In this document: positions 10,291 through 21,587 of the stretch, piece by piece | Position numbering within the stretch: the first letter of the stretch is position 1 | How the letters are laid out: each line of letters begins with the position of its first letter | Source of the DNA: Marsupella aquatica | Lineage: Eukaryota; Marchantiophyta | DNA length: 64,000 nt | Assembly: GCA_973895155.1 (NCBI GenBank) | Contig: OZ316892.1 | Location: 9,982,001 to 10,046,000 of the forward strand | Direction: 5' to 3' | Notes under the pieces: generated by a model | Seen by the model: only the letters and a program-made list of their open reading frames with translations | Databases searched by the model: none | Told to the model about the DNA's origin: nothing | Program-made: the position numbers and the translations under genes

Positions 10291-11290
10291 TGAGCGGAAG
10301 TTCGAAGGCCCCAACTCAACTCAACTGAGATTCTGAGATATAAGTGACTGATATCAGTTATCAGCCACTAATAACTGATGATGTTGTGTACCCCATCCGA
10401 TGGGGACTTACTAAGTATGGGGAGACTTGTGGGCAATGTAGTTGCACTACCAAAGGCGATGCGCTGAGCTGGTGGCGCACAAAAATGACTTAAATTTGTG
10501 TTGCGAGTTGATCGGGGCATGGGAAGGGCCGATCTGGTGGACCGTCTGGACCCCTGGACGGAGTCTAAGTTTTGAGGGTTTGAGTGAGAGCTCCTCTTGG
10601 GCCAAGGGCCAAAGAAGTTTACTTGGCACATAGATATGGTGTGGCTCGGGTGTAGCCGTCTGGGATTCCCGAAGGATAATGAGTTCTAAGAGCCTGGGTA
10701 TGAGTACCACGCAGGTCCGACAGGAATGACATAGGTCTGGCTCTCTTTGCTCTCGCTTCTCTGTGGCTGGCTACTTCATTGGCCCTATTGGCCACCAACG
10801 TTACACAAGATTATGTTTAGCTATTGCCCAATTCTACCAGATTTGTTTAGCTCAAGCAATGAATGTACACTCATCATCGATCCAACGGGCTTCGGGTAAA
10901 CTCCAGGCCTCTTGAAACTGGCTGTAAAGGACGGATTACTTGGGTGAAGTGACAGAAAACCTCCTGCAACCGGTGCCGGGAGAGTTTACAGGTCACATTT
11001 GGGATGGCAGTGTTGCCATATCATCCTAGTAAATAACTATGTTTTGCCTCAGTCCATCCGGGTTGCCAAAATCTACCTGGGCATTCTGCTTTACTAGCTT
11101 GGAGGTCCATCTGGGCTTCAAGTTCATTAGGGTAAGAAAGCCTAATGTGACCTTTTCAGCTACTTTGTAATATATTATAGAAAAGTAATACAAATCATTT
11201 ACAATGTAATTTGACTACTTGAAAATTAATTTTCATACAGTCATAAACCCTAAACTCTGTTCGTAATTAACATCAGTGTTTAGCTTTGTA
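10291..11290. other. Intergenic, nothing recognised
   Basis: 10320-10400 repeats phrases found at 2921-3000 (GATATCAGTTATCAGCC; CCCATCCGATGGGG, itself palindromic). 10440-10730 is moderately GC-rich with no convincing gene on either strand. 10800-11290 shows nothing I can name. Confidence 0.4.
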
Positions 11291-11294
11291 AAAA

Positions 11295-11590
11295 CAGCTT
11301 ACACAAACAATCAGAGAGGAGCAAGTTAGGAATGCTATCCAAAGTCTGATTCATGGGGAGCTCTTTAGAGTGACAGAAATAATTATAGACAACTCCAATC
11401 AGCTTATACACAAACAATCAGAGGGGAGCAAGTTAGGATGCTATCCAAAGTTTAATTGATGGGAAGCTGTTTAGACAGAAAATAAATGTAAACAGCTCCA
11501 ATCAGCTTACACAAACAATCGGAGAGGAGAGAGTTAGGATGCTATCCAAAGTTAAATTGAAGGGAAGCCCTTTAGACAGAAACTAATTAG
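11295..11590 (+). repeat. Three-copy tandem repeat, ~104 bp
   Basis: Copies start at 11295, 11400 and 11503. Each opens with CAGCTTACACAAACAATC, continues with AGTTAGGATGCTATCCAAAGT and ends in a GGGAAGCYCTTTAGACAGAAA block. They differ by scattered substitutions and small indels. Confidence 0.85.
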
Positions 11591-11856
11591 AGAGAATTCC
11601 AAATCCGTCTTTTTTCATCAAACGCTTGATTAAGGGTACTCTGTTCACTGGAATTCTCTCAATTCTGTATGAGCTACAATCAGTGTTGATTCTAACAGGG
11701 GACACGGTCTGGAGATGGATTCCTATTCTCGATGAGAGATTGTGAGAACTGGACGCCGTGTCTTTATGTGCGGCACTCATGGATCGATTGCGGCGAAGCT
11801 ATGGCTTTCCGGTTTCATATCAGAAAATGCATAAAATGTCGCGGGCAATTTTGCAG

Positions 11857-13921
11857 GGAGTGACAGAAATTGACGGAGGCCCCATAATACTCTGTCATGG
11901 GGCCAACGTACCTGGAAAGACTTCGTTCCTTCATCCTTACATTTGCCTTCTTGCAAGCAATCCCAGCCTGTCCTGGGGAAAGCGTCAGCTCGATTAGATT
12001 GAAAAAAATGTTTTCCACGGTCTAGCGCAATATGTAGCTTAAGATTTCTGTTGGGCTAAATGCATACACCTTTTCTGCTGGCATACCTGTAGAACTTGAA
12101 GCAGAATTGTCAATTGCATTCTTCTGATAGAGGAGAAGGGGAAGATTGGCATCGTTCCTTCTTCGTGAGCTCCAATGGAGTTAGCGAGGTCATGTAGGGC
12201 CCGATCGGACCTGTATCTCGTATGACTAGACATGTGTATTTCTTTTTGTTCTGCCATGGCATGTTCGCTATTCGTGGCCAAAGCACATTTCAATCAATTA
12301 TCACAGATATTGTCTTAACTTCTTTTAAGCTTTTAGATGTTCAACTGCCTCAATGCGAACTGATCAACATATACTCGATGTCGGAAAACTCTGTTCGTAA
12401 TTAATTTCATCGCCTTTATGCAGACGCCCAAGGTTATTTCATAGATGGGCTTAAGTTCACTGGAGGGTCACTAAGCCTGATGCCAAGAGAAAGAGTCAAG
12501 CTGATAACTGCATTGGCCCATAACACATGGCAATTATGTCAATACTGGAGGATGCGCGGACCAGATGCTCGCCAAAGGGCCGCTTTTCTTTAATCAGTAT
12601 TTGAGTAGAAATTTCAAATCATGTTATTGACAGGGGACACTCACCCTGCAGCTCTTCGGACTACTAGAAACACGAGAAGGTTGTGGCCTGAATTCCCCTT
12701 CTGTATAAGTTCCTTGTGGATCTTGTGATCTTTTAACCATACGAATTTGCTGTTGGCATTAAATTAGAGTGGACCTGTTTACCACCTGTTTTAAAATTCC
12801 ACTGCCTGGTTAAAGAAAGTCTGTCTTATCTAGCTTTGGGCACTTTTGGCATTAGCAAATGCGAACCCCTCACTACTGATCGTCCTTTTCTTTTGTGAAC
12901 GAATTCAAAAACCTTTGATTACACATAGTTGAGCTAAGTAAAGAGTTTCTAGAATTCCAAGAAGATGACTTGATGCGACTGATACGTACTGTGAGAAATG
13001 GTGAAATTCTCTTCCAACCAGATCATGGCACTAACAATGAGCACTGCAACGGCGGCAATTGTACGTACTCTATCCAACATGCGGCCACTGATGTCTTGAA
13101 TCAGTGCTGGAGAATTAGTACGTGGTATGTAGACGAGAAGTGGCATGCCGAGGTTATGCACATGAAATTTCAATCAGGTGAGGTTTGTCCTTTCATACTT
13201 CTGAATTATATTATTAAGGATTCTTCTGACTTGGATTTGGGACTTGCAGCCATACAGAGAAGACTGACCTAAGAGTGAAATAGTTTGGGTTTCCAGGAAC
13301 CCTCTCCCTGAAATTTTGTTGAGGCTGTCTGTTATGTGCATGTAGGATGAATCAGTGACAGAGCCCTTGATGGAGGCAGAAAAACACGAGGATCTTATCA
13401 CTATGGACGAGAGGTGCTTATCAGCTGGAGCGTACATGATTTTGATTGATTCAGATGGGTTGACTCGGAATCTGCCTTCATGGCGCACAGTGGAGCTGGC
13501 TGAAATAGTTGGTCAGCTTGGTCTTGAGAAGACAATGATCGAGGCAAATGAACCCAATGTCTCCGCATGGTTCATCAGGAACTACGGATCCAAGGTAATT
13601 AGCATATAGGTCAATTAAGTTCTCGTAAATTTATCAATGACCGTGACAGTAATATCGAAACAAGCTTGCCATTCTGGCCTAGGTTGGAGTTTCACTGTCT
13701 AAAATTTCCAGGTCGACCTTTTTCGTTCATATTAATATTGGTCGCTTCATAGTGTTTACTGCAAAATTAATCTCTCTGTTCCTCTAAAGTGATGAATAAA
13801 ACACTGTTTCAGCAACTCGACTGTGATCACTACAACAGTACCTTACACTTGTTTTTGGCAAGTCAATCTTTACGGGAACCATTCTAATGCTGTCCGACGT
13901 CTTGAATGCCTCCGTTCAGGG
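11857..13921 (+). pseudogene. HSA32: HSA32-like (ComA/phosphosulfolactate synthase family), frame broken
   Basis: Exon-like blocks match the heat-stress-associated 32-kDa protein in order. 11857 onward reads GVTEIDGGP after a TTTTGCAG acceptor (weak). 12424 to about 12600 reads YFIDGLKFTGGSLSLMP, then changes phase near 12522-12530 to HGNYVNTGGCADQMLAKGP. 12929 onward reads ELSKEFLEFQEDDLMRLIRTV. About 13132-13177 is weak. 13346-13594 is the best block (DERCLSAGAYMILIDSDG; LGLEKTMIEANEP). 13863-13921 reads VNLYGNHSN...RRLECLRSG. The phase change in the second block equals one inserted base. The 13594/13863 junction is also one base out of phase with canonical sites. In plants the family prolongs acquired thermotolerance. 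Family identity is fairly secure from motifs; decay is inferred from the two frame conflicts, which could also be assembly errors. Confidence 0.68.
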
Positions 13922-14009
13922 GTAGGTCAGATTGGCCGCATCCACAGTCAAGAAATTGGAGGTGTTTGACTGTGATCGTTGCTTTGGTTTGGCTTTGCTT
14001 TGGTTTGGT

Positions 14010-14054
14010 TCATGCTTGAGAGTTCATGCTTGAGAAGTTCATGCTTGAGAGTCG
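14010..14054 (+). repeat. Three-copy 14-15-bp minisatellite
   Basis: TTCATGCTTGAGAG occurs three times in direct succession, the middle copy one base longer. Confidence 0.8.
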
Positions 14055-14217
14055 GCAGGTGTCCCCGTGTGCCTTAGTTGGTGTGCTCACAATCCATCAA
14101 AATGGGATTTGGTCTTATGCCCAAGAAATGCTGCAATGTGTTACTCTCATCTCTGGCAAGAATTAACCTACTGAAGTTGAGGACTAACTCTCTGAAGCTG
14201 AACCTACTGAAAGGACT

Positions 14218-14254
14218 TTCTTGAGTATATCTTTTGAACTGATATACTCAAGAA
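14218..14254. repeat. Perfect 14-bp hairpin
   Basis: TTCTTGAGTATATC (14218-14231) and its exact reverse complement GATATACTCAAGAA (14241-14254) enclose a 9-nt loop. No gene overlaps it. Confidence 0.8.
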
Positions 14255-14316
14255 GCCACACCGACTTTTTCCAAATGCCACCCAGGGTCCTATGCCACCC
14301 AATGTAGCTTGACGAA

Positions 14317-14885
14317 GTGAATCTGGGTACCTCGGACATCACCTGTACAGGTGAATTTCCCTGTAATCCCATCACTACTTCTACCATAGAGTTTATGGTT
14401 TGCCGCGACTATCTGACAGCCCCGCATTTAGATTCGTATCCGGACTTGGACTTCTTTGTTCTCACTTGTAGAGATAATGTCAGCACGAATTTGCTACATT
14501 TAGTTCAAACAACTAGTTTTTCTTCAATTCTTTCACTCAATTTTGAAAATTAAAAATTTGAGGACCAGGTTAACTATTGGAAGCTCAAATTGTAAACCAC
14601 TCGAAGGGCGAACTGATAGTGGATCTGGGCATAGGACTAGGAAATGTGAACAACGGAACTATCAAATTTGACAGGAATCACATCATCAACACTCAGGACA
14701 CAGCTGATTGCAAGCTGCTTTATACGACCAGCAGTCTACAATTATGCTTTCATCGGGATGACTTCCTGAATCAAATCAGCCAAGTTACATTTGTGATCTT
14801 GTACCATGGGAAGATCAAAGTGCAATCTCTGTGGCAAACGACAAGGCAGATGAAGCACCACGGCCTCCCACCTCACTTATACTAA
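14317..14885 (+). other. Two adjacent unassigned open frames
   Basis: 14317-14553 (78 codons) and 14577-14885 (102 codons, MEAQIVNHSKGELIVDLGIG...) lie in the same direction, separated by 24 bp of AT-rich sequence. Both have protein-like mixed composition, and the second has a run of hydrophobic residues near its middle (TFVILYHGKIKV). I recognise no domain. They may be relics of one gene or chance frames. Confidence 0.2.
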
Positions 14886-16010
14886 AGTCCAGTGATTACC
14901 TCCATCACTGCAGCATGAACAATTATATCGAGCCTTTTCGTCTAATATACTACTCCAAAGAAGGTGGACCCTGTACGTGCCATCACAAGATTTCGCACAT
15001 TACACACGAAATAGATAGTAAGCCTACAAGAAGTGGGAATATATGGTAAACCCATACAAAGATAGATAGCTATGAAGAACTAGTGTAAACAATAATATCA
15101 GGGATGGTTCCCTTTAGCCTTTCCCTCTTGTGGTTACAACGGGTAGCCCACAAAGCTTTTAATTGGCCAAACCCTTAGGAAACAACATTGCATTTGTGCC
15201 TCAGTCTCGAGTAGCCGAACGAAAAGGAATCCAGGATGGCAAGCAGAGCTTTAGTGCAGCACTATCCAGCTACGTACTTGTCCATGACAGAGGTCAAAGT
15301 AGAGACTACAAGAACTTAGCCGGGGACTTTAACTCACGTACACGATCAGGAAAAGAGTTCAAAGATTGCATGTGTTACAAACTGTGCGCGACGTATTAAA
15401 TGCGCAAATAACACAAATGTTAAGCCCAAATCTACATCTACATCTGGATATAAAACTTTATAGAGGTATTTACATGGTTGACGTTAGTATCCACCACCTG
15501 ACATGATACCGTTGTACGTCACTGATATCAGAATATATGCTTCAGCGCTCCGACGACGTTGCATGCAAGTGAGAAACAACCGTGCAAGTCGTTAACGTTC
15601 AGAACAGGATTTCGTGATTTCATACAGCCTGGCTTACGGACCAAGACGAGATTGATCATCTGCGTTTCCGGACGTCAATCTTGTTGGAGACAAGATTGAT
15701 CATCGATCAGCGTAAATGGTGACCAATATTGAAACGATTGTACTGACCTCGTACGTTTCTGTGATACTCCCTGTGTTGCGAAAATGTTTGTCAGTTGATA
15801 CAACTTAATTACGATCCAGTTGGTGTGCTTTACTACTCTACCTTTGATTCCAGTACAGCTGAATGGCGACCACTTCTAATGAGTCTGCTTTGAAGAAATG
15901 AGCAATTAGTCAATCAAGAGTTTCCACAGTCAATGCATATTAAACTCGTTTCACTTTGTCTCAAGCCAATTAAGAAAATTAAATTTGCATGGCTTGTACG
16001 TAGAGCTGGG
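14886..16010. other. Intergenic, nothing recognised
   Basis: No supported gene, long repeat or RNA gene is seen. A 78-codon frame at 15163-15399 has no recognisable features. Confidence 0.35.
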
Positions 16011-16267
16011 AAATAGTCTCTAAGACAAGGAACCCCGCTGGGACCTGATCAGTGGCTGCTCTTTAGGAGTCTGCTGCTCCAGCTGCAGATTCTAAATTTC
16101 TTGTTTAGTTGCTTCTTTGGGGGCCAGCTTCTTCCCTTGAACCGGCCTCTCCTGTCTCCTTGGGTCCCTTGGACCGGTGTCTCTTTTTGGGGCCCCCTTT
16201 TGTATGTGGCTATTTGAATGGAATTTTTTGTTCGTTTGAAGCAAAAATAGTCTCTAAGATAAGGAAC
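16011..16267 (+). mobile_element. Small retroposon (LINE 3' fragment or SINE) with 23-bp TSD
   Basis: AAATAGTCTCTAAGA-Y-AAGGAAC is found at 16011-16033 and 16245-16267 with one mismatch, flanking a 211-bp insert (16034-16244). The insert is G/T-rich towards its 3' end (TTTGGGGGCC..., TTTTTGTTCG, ending in GAAGCAA). This resembles the 3' tails of plant L1-type elements, which transpose by target-primed reverse transcription and leave long duplications. No coding remains are visible in so short a piece. Confidence 0.6.
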
Positions 16268-16690
16268 AAAACGTTTGGTCGCTCACAGTCGTTCATATCG
16301 ATCTAGCCAAAAGGCCATCAGAGACAGCACTATATATTGTCCTTTACAATGGATCATTGATATGCATGCATTGTCATCAGCTTCATTTTAGAATTCCAAC
16401 CTACACTAACTTGTCCAATCATGCCACATATATTCTGGTTTAAAGTGTAACTAGTACGCAAAGCAAAGCAAGACCTGGGGATGTCCAGTCAAGAATTGAA
16501 AATTCCTTTCATTGCCTTCTTGGATCATTCATGTAACTATGTCTTTCAAGCCACGGGTCACAAGAGTAGGAATGCCAACGGTTCCAATGATGAAGAGATC
16601 GAGTGAATTCATATCTCACCAGCACTCCCGCAAACAAAGCAAGTCCTGGATTTATCTCTGAACACAAAAAATTTCGTCAAGTTCAATGCT

Positions 16691-17260
16691 GGGTTCAGAG
16701 TACCTGCCTGCAATCTGAAGTACACACATCAGGAACATTGCATATGTTATTGGATGCACAACAAATTGTTCGTTGATATCCCTCTTGTACTCCACAAAGT
16801 AGCACTATTGACGGTAATAACACAATAGTCATCTGGTCCAAGCCAAATAATACATATTTAATAAAATTGGCGCACATGTCTATATTCATATAATAGCATA
16901 TGCACTGTTCAGTGTATAACACTATTGTACATCAGATGGCAATAATACATATTTAATAAAATTGGCGCCCATGTCTATATTCATATAATAGCATATGCAC
17001 TGTTCAGTGTATAACACTATTGTATATCAGATGGCAGGGTTCAGAGTACCTGCCTGCCATCTGATGTACAGAAGTGAGGTTCAGAGTACCTGTCTGCAAG
17101 AAGTGTTATACACTGAACAGTGCATATGCTATTATATGTACAAGATTGCATGTTTATTGACTTGCCTTTTGTACTCCACAACAGGGTTGTAGGGTACTAC
17201 CATGTAGCAGTAATCTGGTTCAAGCAAATAATAAATAGTTTTAAACAATTGGTGCCCATC
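16691..17260. repeat. Nested direct and inverted repeats, including a 37-bp perfect inverted pair
   Basis: A unit of about 97 bp (TAATACATATTTAATAAAATT...AGATGGCA) is present twice in tandem, about 16849-17035. Its segment 16982-17018 is repeated as an exact reverse complement at 17102-17138. Between these arms a second, 18-bp near-perfect inverted pair (TGTAYATCAGATGGCAGG and complement) lies at about 17022-17070. GTTCAGAGTACCTGYCTG occurs three times (16691, 17038, 17080). A longer diverged direct duplication links 16785-16880 with 17165-17260 (TTGTACTCCACAA...). Confidence 0.85.
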
Positions 17261-17950
17261 ATGTCAACCTATTGAGTGGGCTGGATATCGATGCTGTTGG
17301 GGAGGGCTAGGGCCTTTAGGGCGAGGGGGTATAGGACAAACAGGTAACACCGTCTGGGCATTGTGGGATCCGGGGTGGGGTCAGGCTAAGCTATATGGGC
17401 GAACTCAAGAACCTTCTTAACTTTTGTTGCGTCCCTATTTCCCTCGCTTCCCTATTTTCCTCCCTTTCATTTCCTCCCACTCTCCTTCCCTGCTTTGCGC
17501 TCCCACTGTGGGTCCCACTGCCTCCATCCCTCCCCTTCACCCTTTCCCTTGCCTCCAACAAGATTAGACCAGAGAACTAAAAAATGGGAAGACACCTTAA
17601 AAATTCAATAGCAAAAAGCCAGAAATATTTCTTTTTCAAGCTAATCTATTTCCTCTCTACTTGATCCATGCCAAAAACCACCATCTCAGGTCAATACTCC
17701 ATGCCAAAAAGTACTATATAGCCAGCCCTCATATACTTCCTACAGTAGCCCATGTATCATTTTGTACCCCTATTGTAAAAACAATCAGCACACTCATGTA
17801 CTTTGTATGTACCATACCTTGTACACTAACGTAAAAACAATCTTGGGTATCTATAGCAGTCAATCCAAGTTACGCAGACAACATCTGATGGAGTTAATCC
17901 ATTCAAGTTAACGCAAATCAGACAATTTGATGCAGTACTGGTCCATTTTC
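17261..17950. other. Intergenic, pyrimidine-rich stretch, no gene
   Basis: 17420-17560 is C/T-rich and gives a leucine/proline-rich frame without homology that I recognise. CCATGCCAAAAA occurs twice near 17670-17710. Nothing else can be supported. Confidence 0.35.
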
Positions 17951-17958
17951 TTTTCAAT

Positions 17959-18190
17959 TGTAAATAGAAGATGGAAGGGCCAGGATTTGGCAAGATGTCT
18001 TATTATGTTGATTGATTTTGTAAATAGGAGATGGAAGGGCCAGGGGCAAGATGTTTTATTATAGTGATTGATTTTGTAGATAGAAGATGGAAAGGCCAGG
18101 GGCAAGATGTCCTATTATAGTGATTGATTTTGTAAATAGAAGATGGAAGGGCCAGGATCTGGCAAGATGTCTTATTTATAGTGATTGATG
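17959..18190 (+). repeat. Four-copy tandem repeat, 56-60 bp
   Basis: Copies begin at 17961, 18021, 18077 and 18133 with TAAATAGAAGATGGAAGGGC. Each continues with CAAGATGTCTTATTATAGTG and ends TTGATTTTG. The first and last copies share a TTGG/CTGG variant that the middle two lack. Confidence 0.88.
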
Positions 18191-18640
18191 AGGAGTGTGG
18201 GTTACCCTAAGTACTTCATACAGGAATTTTTGGTTGAAGTGAACTAAGATATGCATCTAAACAGTGGATGTTGGCCTTTAGACAGTATAGGTCCAGGTGA
18301 GGTCCTAAACGGCCCACGCCCAACCTAGACTAGCATGCCTACTCTTCTCCAATTCAAAAATGGATAAGAGGTTCCCAACTGTTTTCAAAAGGGGAATGAA
18401 AAAACAAAATTACCATGCTAAGTTGAAAGTATCCAAGATAATGTGGAGGGGGCTCTGAGACGGCACGAGAAATTTTATTTTCCGCCAAGAATGAATAAAT
18501 GGTATAGAAGCACATTTGAATCAGTTCTGCACATAATTCTTACTGTAAGTCAAAATTCCTACTGGTTCTTGGAACTCCCAGTCTTGCAATCAATCAACTT
18601 GTAATAATTAAATTCCATGGACCCGTAAAATGCCTTGTTT
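18191..18640. other. Intergenic, nothing recognised
   Basis: Low-GC sequence without a convincing frame or repeat. Confidence 0.35.
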
Positions 18641-18800
18641 CGGAGTTGATCGGACAGAGGCGCAGCAACGCCACATTTCCATGCCACTAGAATTTGAAAA
18701 ATGATTACACATATGGAGCCGTAAACTTTCTGCACTGTTTCTAGCTGAGTTGATGGTGGGACAGAGTCGCAGCAACGCTACATTTCTATGGCACTAAAGC
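18641..18800 (+). repeat. Two-copy tandem duplication, ~104 bp
   Basis: GAGTTGATCGGACAGAGGCG (18643) and GAGTTGATGGTGGGACAGAG (18747) each lead into CGCAGCAACGCYACATTTCY. The two copies differ at several positions. Confidence 0.75.
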
Positions 18801-19014
18801 TTGATTACTCGTGCAACATAACTATCGCTCTCGAGCCAACCTAGTGTACCCTGAGTGCAGGAAGTTGAGTAAAACTAAATACGGTGTACTCCATCTTATA
18901 TCGACTGATGATTCTTTCATTTCCTGACATTCAGGCTCCGCTGCTCCCGAGCAACAGAAGGTACTGCGGCGAAACTGATTGGCCAACCGTACTTGATTTG
19001 GTTGGAAGTAGAAC

Positions 19015-21587
19015 TCACGGGCCGAAATTGGATCTACCGCAAGTGTTGCCATTTTCATGACGAGAGGACCGAGAAGTGGGCTCGGCAAAATATGGTCTAC
19101 CGTGAATGTTGCTATTTTCAGGACGAGAGGACTCGTGACCATGAAGTCTTCCTGGTTTTGCAGCATAGTTGTTGCCATTTTCATGACGAGAGGACTCGTG
19201 GTCATGATCGCTTCCTGGTTTCGCAGCTAAGTCTTTTGCAGCAAAGTCATTGGCAACAAAGTCTGGTTCCCCAACAAAACGCTTCCAATACCAGTGATTT
19301 CCCCATACTAGGTCCATTTCCTCAATGGGTATATTTTTGGTCTCGGGAAGGAAAAATGTAATAAAATGTGTCATGATCAACACCCAGCCTCCAAAGAAAA
19401 GAAAGATTCCCCACTGGAGGAAACACAGCATTGAAAGGAAGACTTGGCCGAGGAAGAATGAACAGAAGAAGTTGACAAACACTGTAACACCTTGGGCTGC
19501 AGATCTGATTTCCAAAGGGAAAACTTCGCTAGGGACCAACCAGCCTAAAGGTCCCCATGACCAGGCGAAAGCTGCCACATAGATGCAGATGCAAATTACC
19601 ACCGTCACGCCCCATGCCTTGGGGAGCTGACCGTCGTGGTAGAAGAATTTGAGAATACATCCAATAACAATCTGATGACAATATCAATACGAGAGTACAG
19701 TGAGATATATAATCATTGATCTGATCTGAAGGAATGCACGTATCTCTAACACAAACGCTAATAAATGTCCTAGATCAATACCAGGCAAAGCTAGAGGATT
19801 CAGAGTCAGAAACAACGTCATAGAAACGAAAACACAAAATACTCGCACTCATCGCTTATATTCATGCGACTAACTATCTCACCAATCGATGCGAGAGGGC
19901 AAAGTGAGAACTTTAGAAAGGCGAATTCATTGATCTGACGTACGCGAAGAACCGCATCTCCAACCGAAGTATCTTATGCGATCTTTGCGAGGGTAAAGTG
20001 ACAAGATCAGAAAAGTCAACGTATTCATCGACCGTACTCAAACGATGTACTCAATCCCGCATCTCCAACACAAATGCGAATCTAAATATAGGCGTGCAGG
20101 GCTCAACTGGAATTTAAGACATGTCGTGCGGCGGAGCTCATGGAAGGTAGCTGGGCACTTCACCTGGCTCAAGAACATTTGGGCTCCTCCTTGCCAGAAC
20201 AGAACTTTTCGGCCCAATCTGTCTACCGTAGCGATAGAAACAAAAGTGGACAAGACGTTTACGGCTCCTGTGATGACAGAAGAGTACAGCGCCGCCTCGC
20301 TACCAAAACCCAGTGCCACGAAAAGCACCGGTGCGTAGAACATGATTGCATTGATGCCAGTGACCTGCTGGAAGAACGGGATCAAAATTGCTATGCAGAG
20401 CTGAGGGCGGTGCTTCCTGCTGATGAGGTTCCGGAGCGGGTTCTTGATGCTATGAGCCTCATGACTGGCAATAACGATCTCATCAAACTCCTCGTCGACG
20501 TTCTCTGTGCCACGGATTCTCTTGAGGGTCGCCTTCCCTTTGTCATATTTGTTACGCTCGATCAAGTTGTTGGGCGTTTCAGACACAGAAATGCCTCCCA
20601 AGATAAGGATGGCTGCTGGCACGGCAGCAAATCCGAGCGACAATCGCCAGCCCCAGAGCTCTATCGTTTTCTGTCCTGCTCCGTAATTGATCACGCTAGC
20701 GACGAGTATACCAATGGTAGTCGCCAACTGGAAGCAAATGTTCAACGCGCCTCTGAGGTGTGCGGGGGCCATCTCCGACAGGTAGAGAGGCACAGCCTGC
20801 AGATCAACACCCACAAGACATACAACCTTAAATTTAGGAATGGCACGGACGGTAAAGTTTCAATTAATGATTCCAGAAACAATCAGAGTTGTTGACCATG
20901 AAGACATAAGATGCTTTACTTTGGTAATCTGAATCGACTCACCTGACTGGCGAACCCAATGCCAATACCCAGGGCGATTCGGCCCGCAATTAGCATTACC
21001 AACTCCAGGGCAATCCCATTCAGCATGGCTCCGGTCAAACAGCAAATGCCACCAATGAGCATGGATGGGCGCCGCCCCCAATGCTGCGTCGTCCAGGAAG
21101 CACAAAAGCTGCCAGTCAACCCGGCCAGGAAAAGGGAAGACGTGAACAGCTGCAAACTTTGATCATTATAACCACAGTAGGAGTGCGTAGTAGGCTTTCT
21201 GGCATCAAGCTTCGGGAAAAACTTCGTCAGGAAGTTGTCCATAGCAGTGACTCCTCCTGTTCATGAACCACCCACAATATTCTTCAGAACCATATATATA
21301 TTCATCAACGGCATGTGAAAGAAAGCATGATCTCGAATTTGAGCTCGATCTATAAGTGCGTCGCAAAAACACTCTATACATAATACTTTGAAATCTCGGC
21401 AGGAAAGTCTACTGTGCACGAATTGATTTCATGAGACTAACGTACACCGACCTGTGACACCGATTTCATATCCGTAAATGAGACCACCACTGGCTGCAAC
21501 GACACAGACGAGCAACAAGTAACCGGTGACCTTCGCTTTAGACTTCCTTCCCGGCGAGAGCGTTGTAATGGTCGGACTTGCCGTCAT
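19015..21587 (-). CDS. Sugar transport protein (STP-type H+/hexose symporter), 579 aa
   Basis: Four exons join in phase: 21452-21587, 20943-21256, 20164-20796 and 19015-19671 (1,740 nt with stop), all with GT-AG introns. The product is a 12-TM major-facilitator sugar porter of the plant monosaccharide transporter family, expected in the plasma membrane taking up hexoses with protons. Signatures include [14 protein letters not shown] (residues 34-47), the GRRP loop (107-110), PLYLSEMAP after residue 150, [37 protein letters not shown] (about 398-410) and [12 protein letters not shown] near 470. STPs are usually about 500-520 aa. This one has an extra hydrophilic tail from about residue 495 built of 21-residue repeats. 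ATG at 21587 is the only start giving the short cytosolic N-terminus typical of STPs. No frame breaks; probably functional. Confidence 0.93.
19044..19200 (-). repeat. 63-bp coding tandem repeat in the transporter's C-terminal tail
   Basis: The plus-strand motif TGTTGCYATTTTC starts at 19044, 19107 and 19170, an exact 63-bp period. In the protein it gives SSRHENGN / SSRPENSN / SSRHENGN at 21-residue spacing. The reading frame is preserved, so the array may be variable in copy number. Confidence 0.85.

Noticed and set aside
10020-10319. 99-codon frames on both strands
   Set aside because: Phe-rich or Lys-rich translations of poly-T/poly-A repeats.
10456-10725. tRNA/SINE-like promoter boxes (GCGCTGAGCTGG and GGTCCGACAGG)
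   Set aside because: The putative A and B boxes are about 250 bp apart, far beyond the spacing of a tRNA-derived SINE.
20045-20895. Long plus-strand open frames (up to 251 codons)
   Set aside because: They lie antisense to exon 3 of the sugar transporter, whose minus-strand product is unmistakable; they are shadows of its codon bias.
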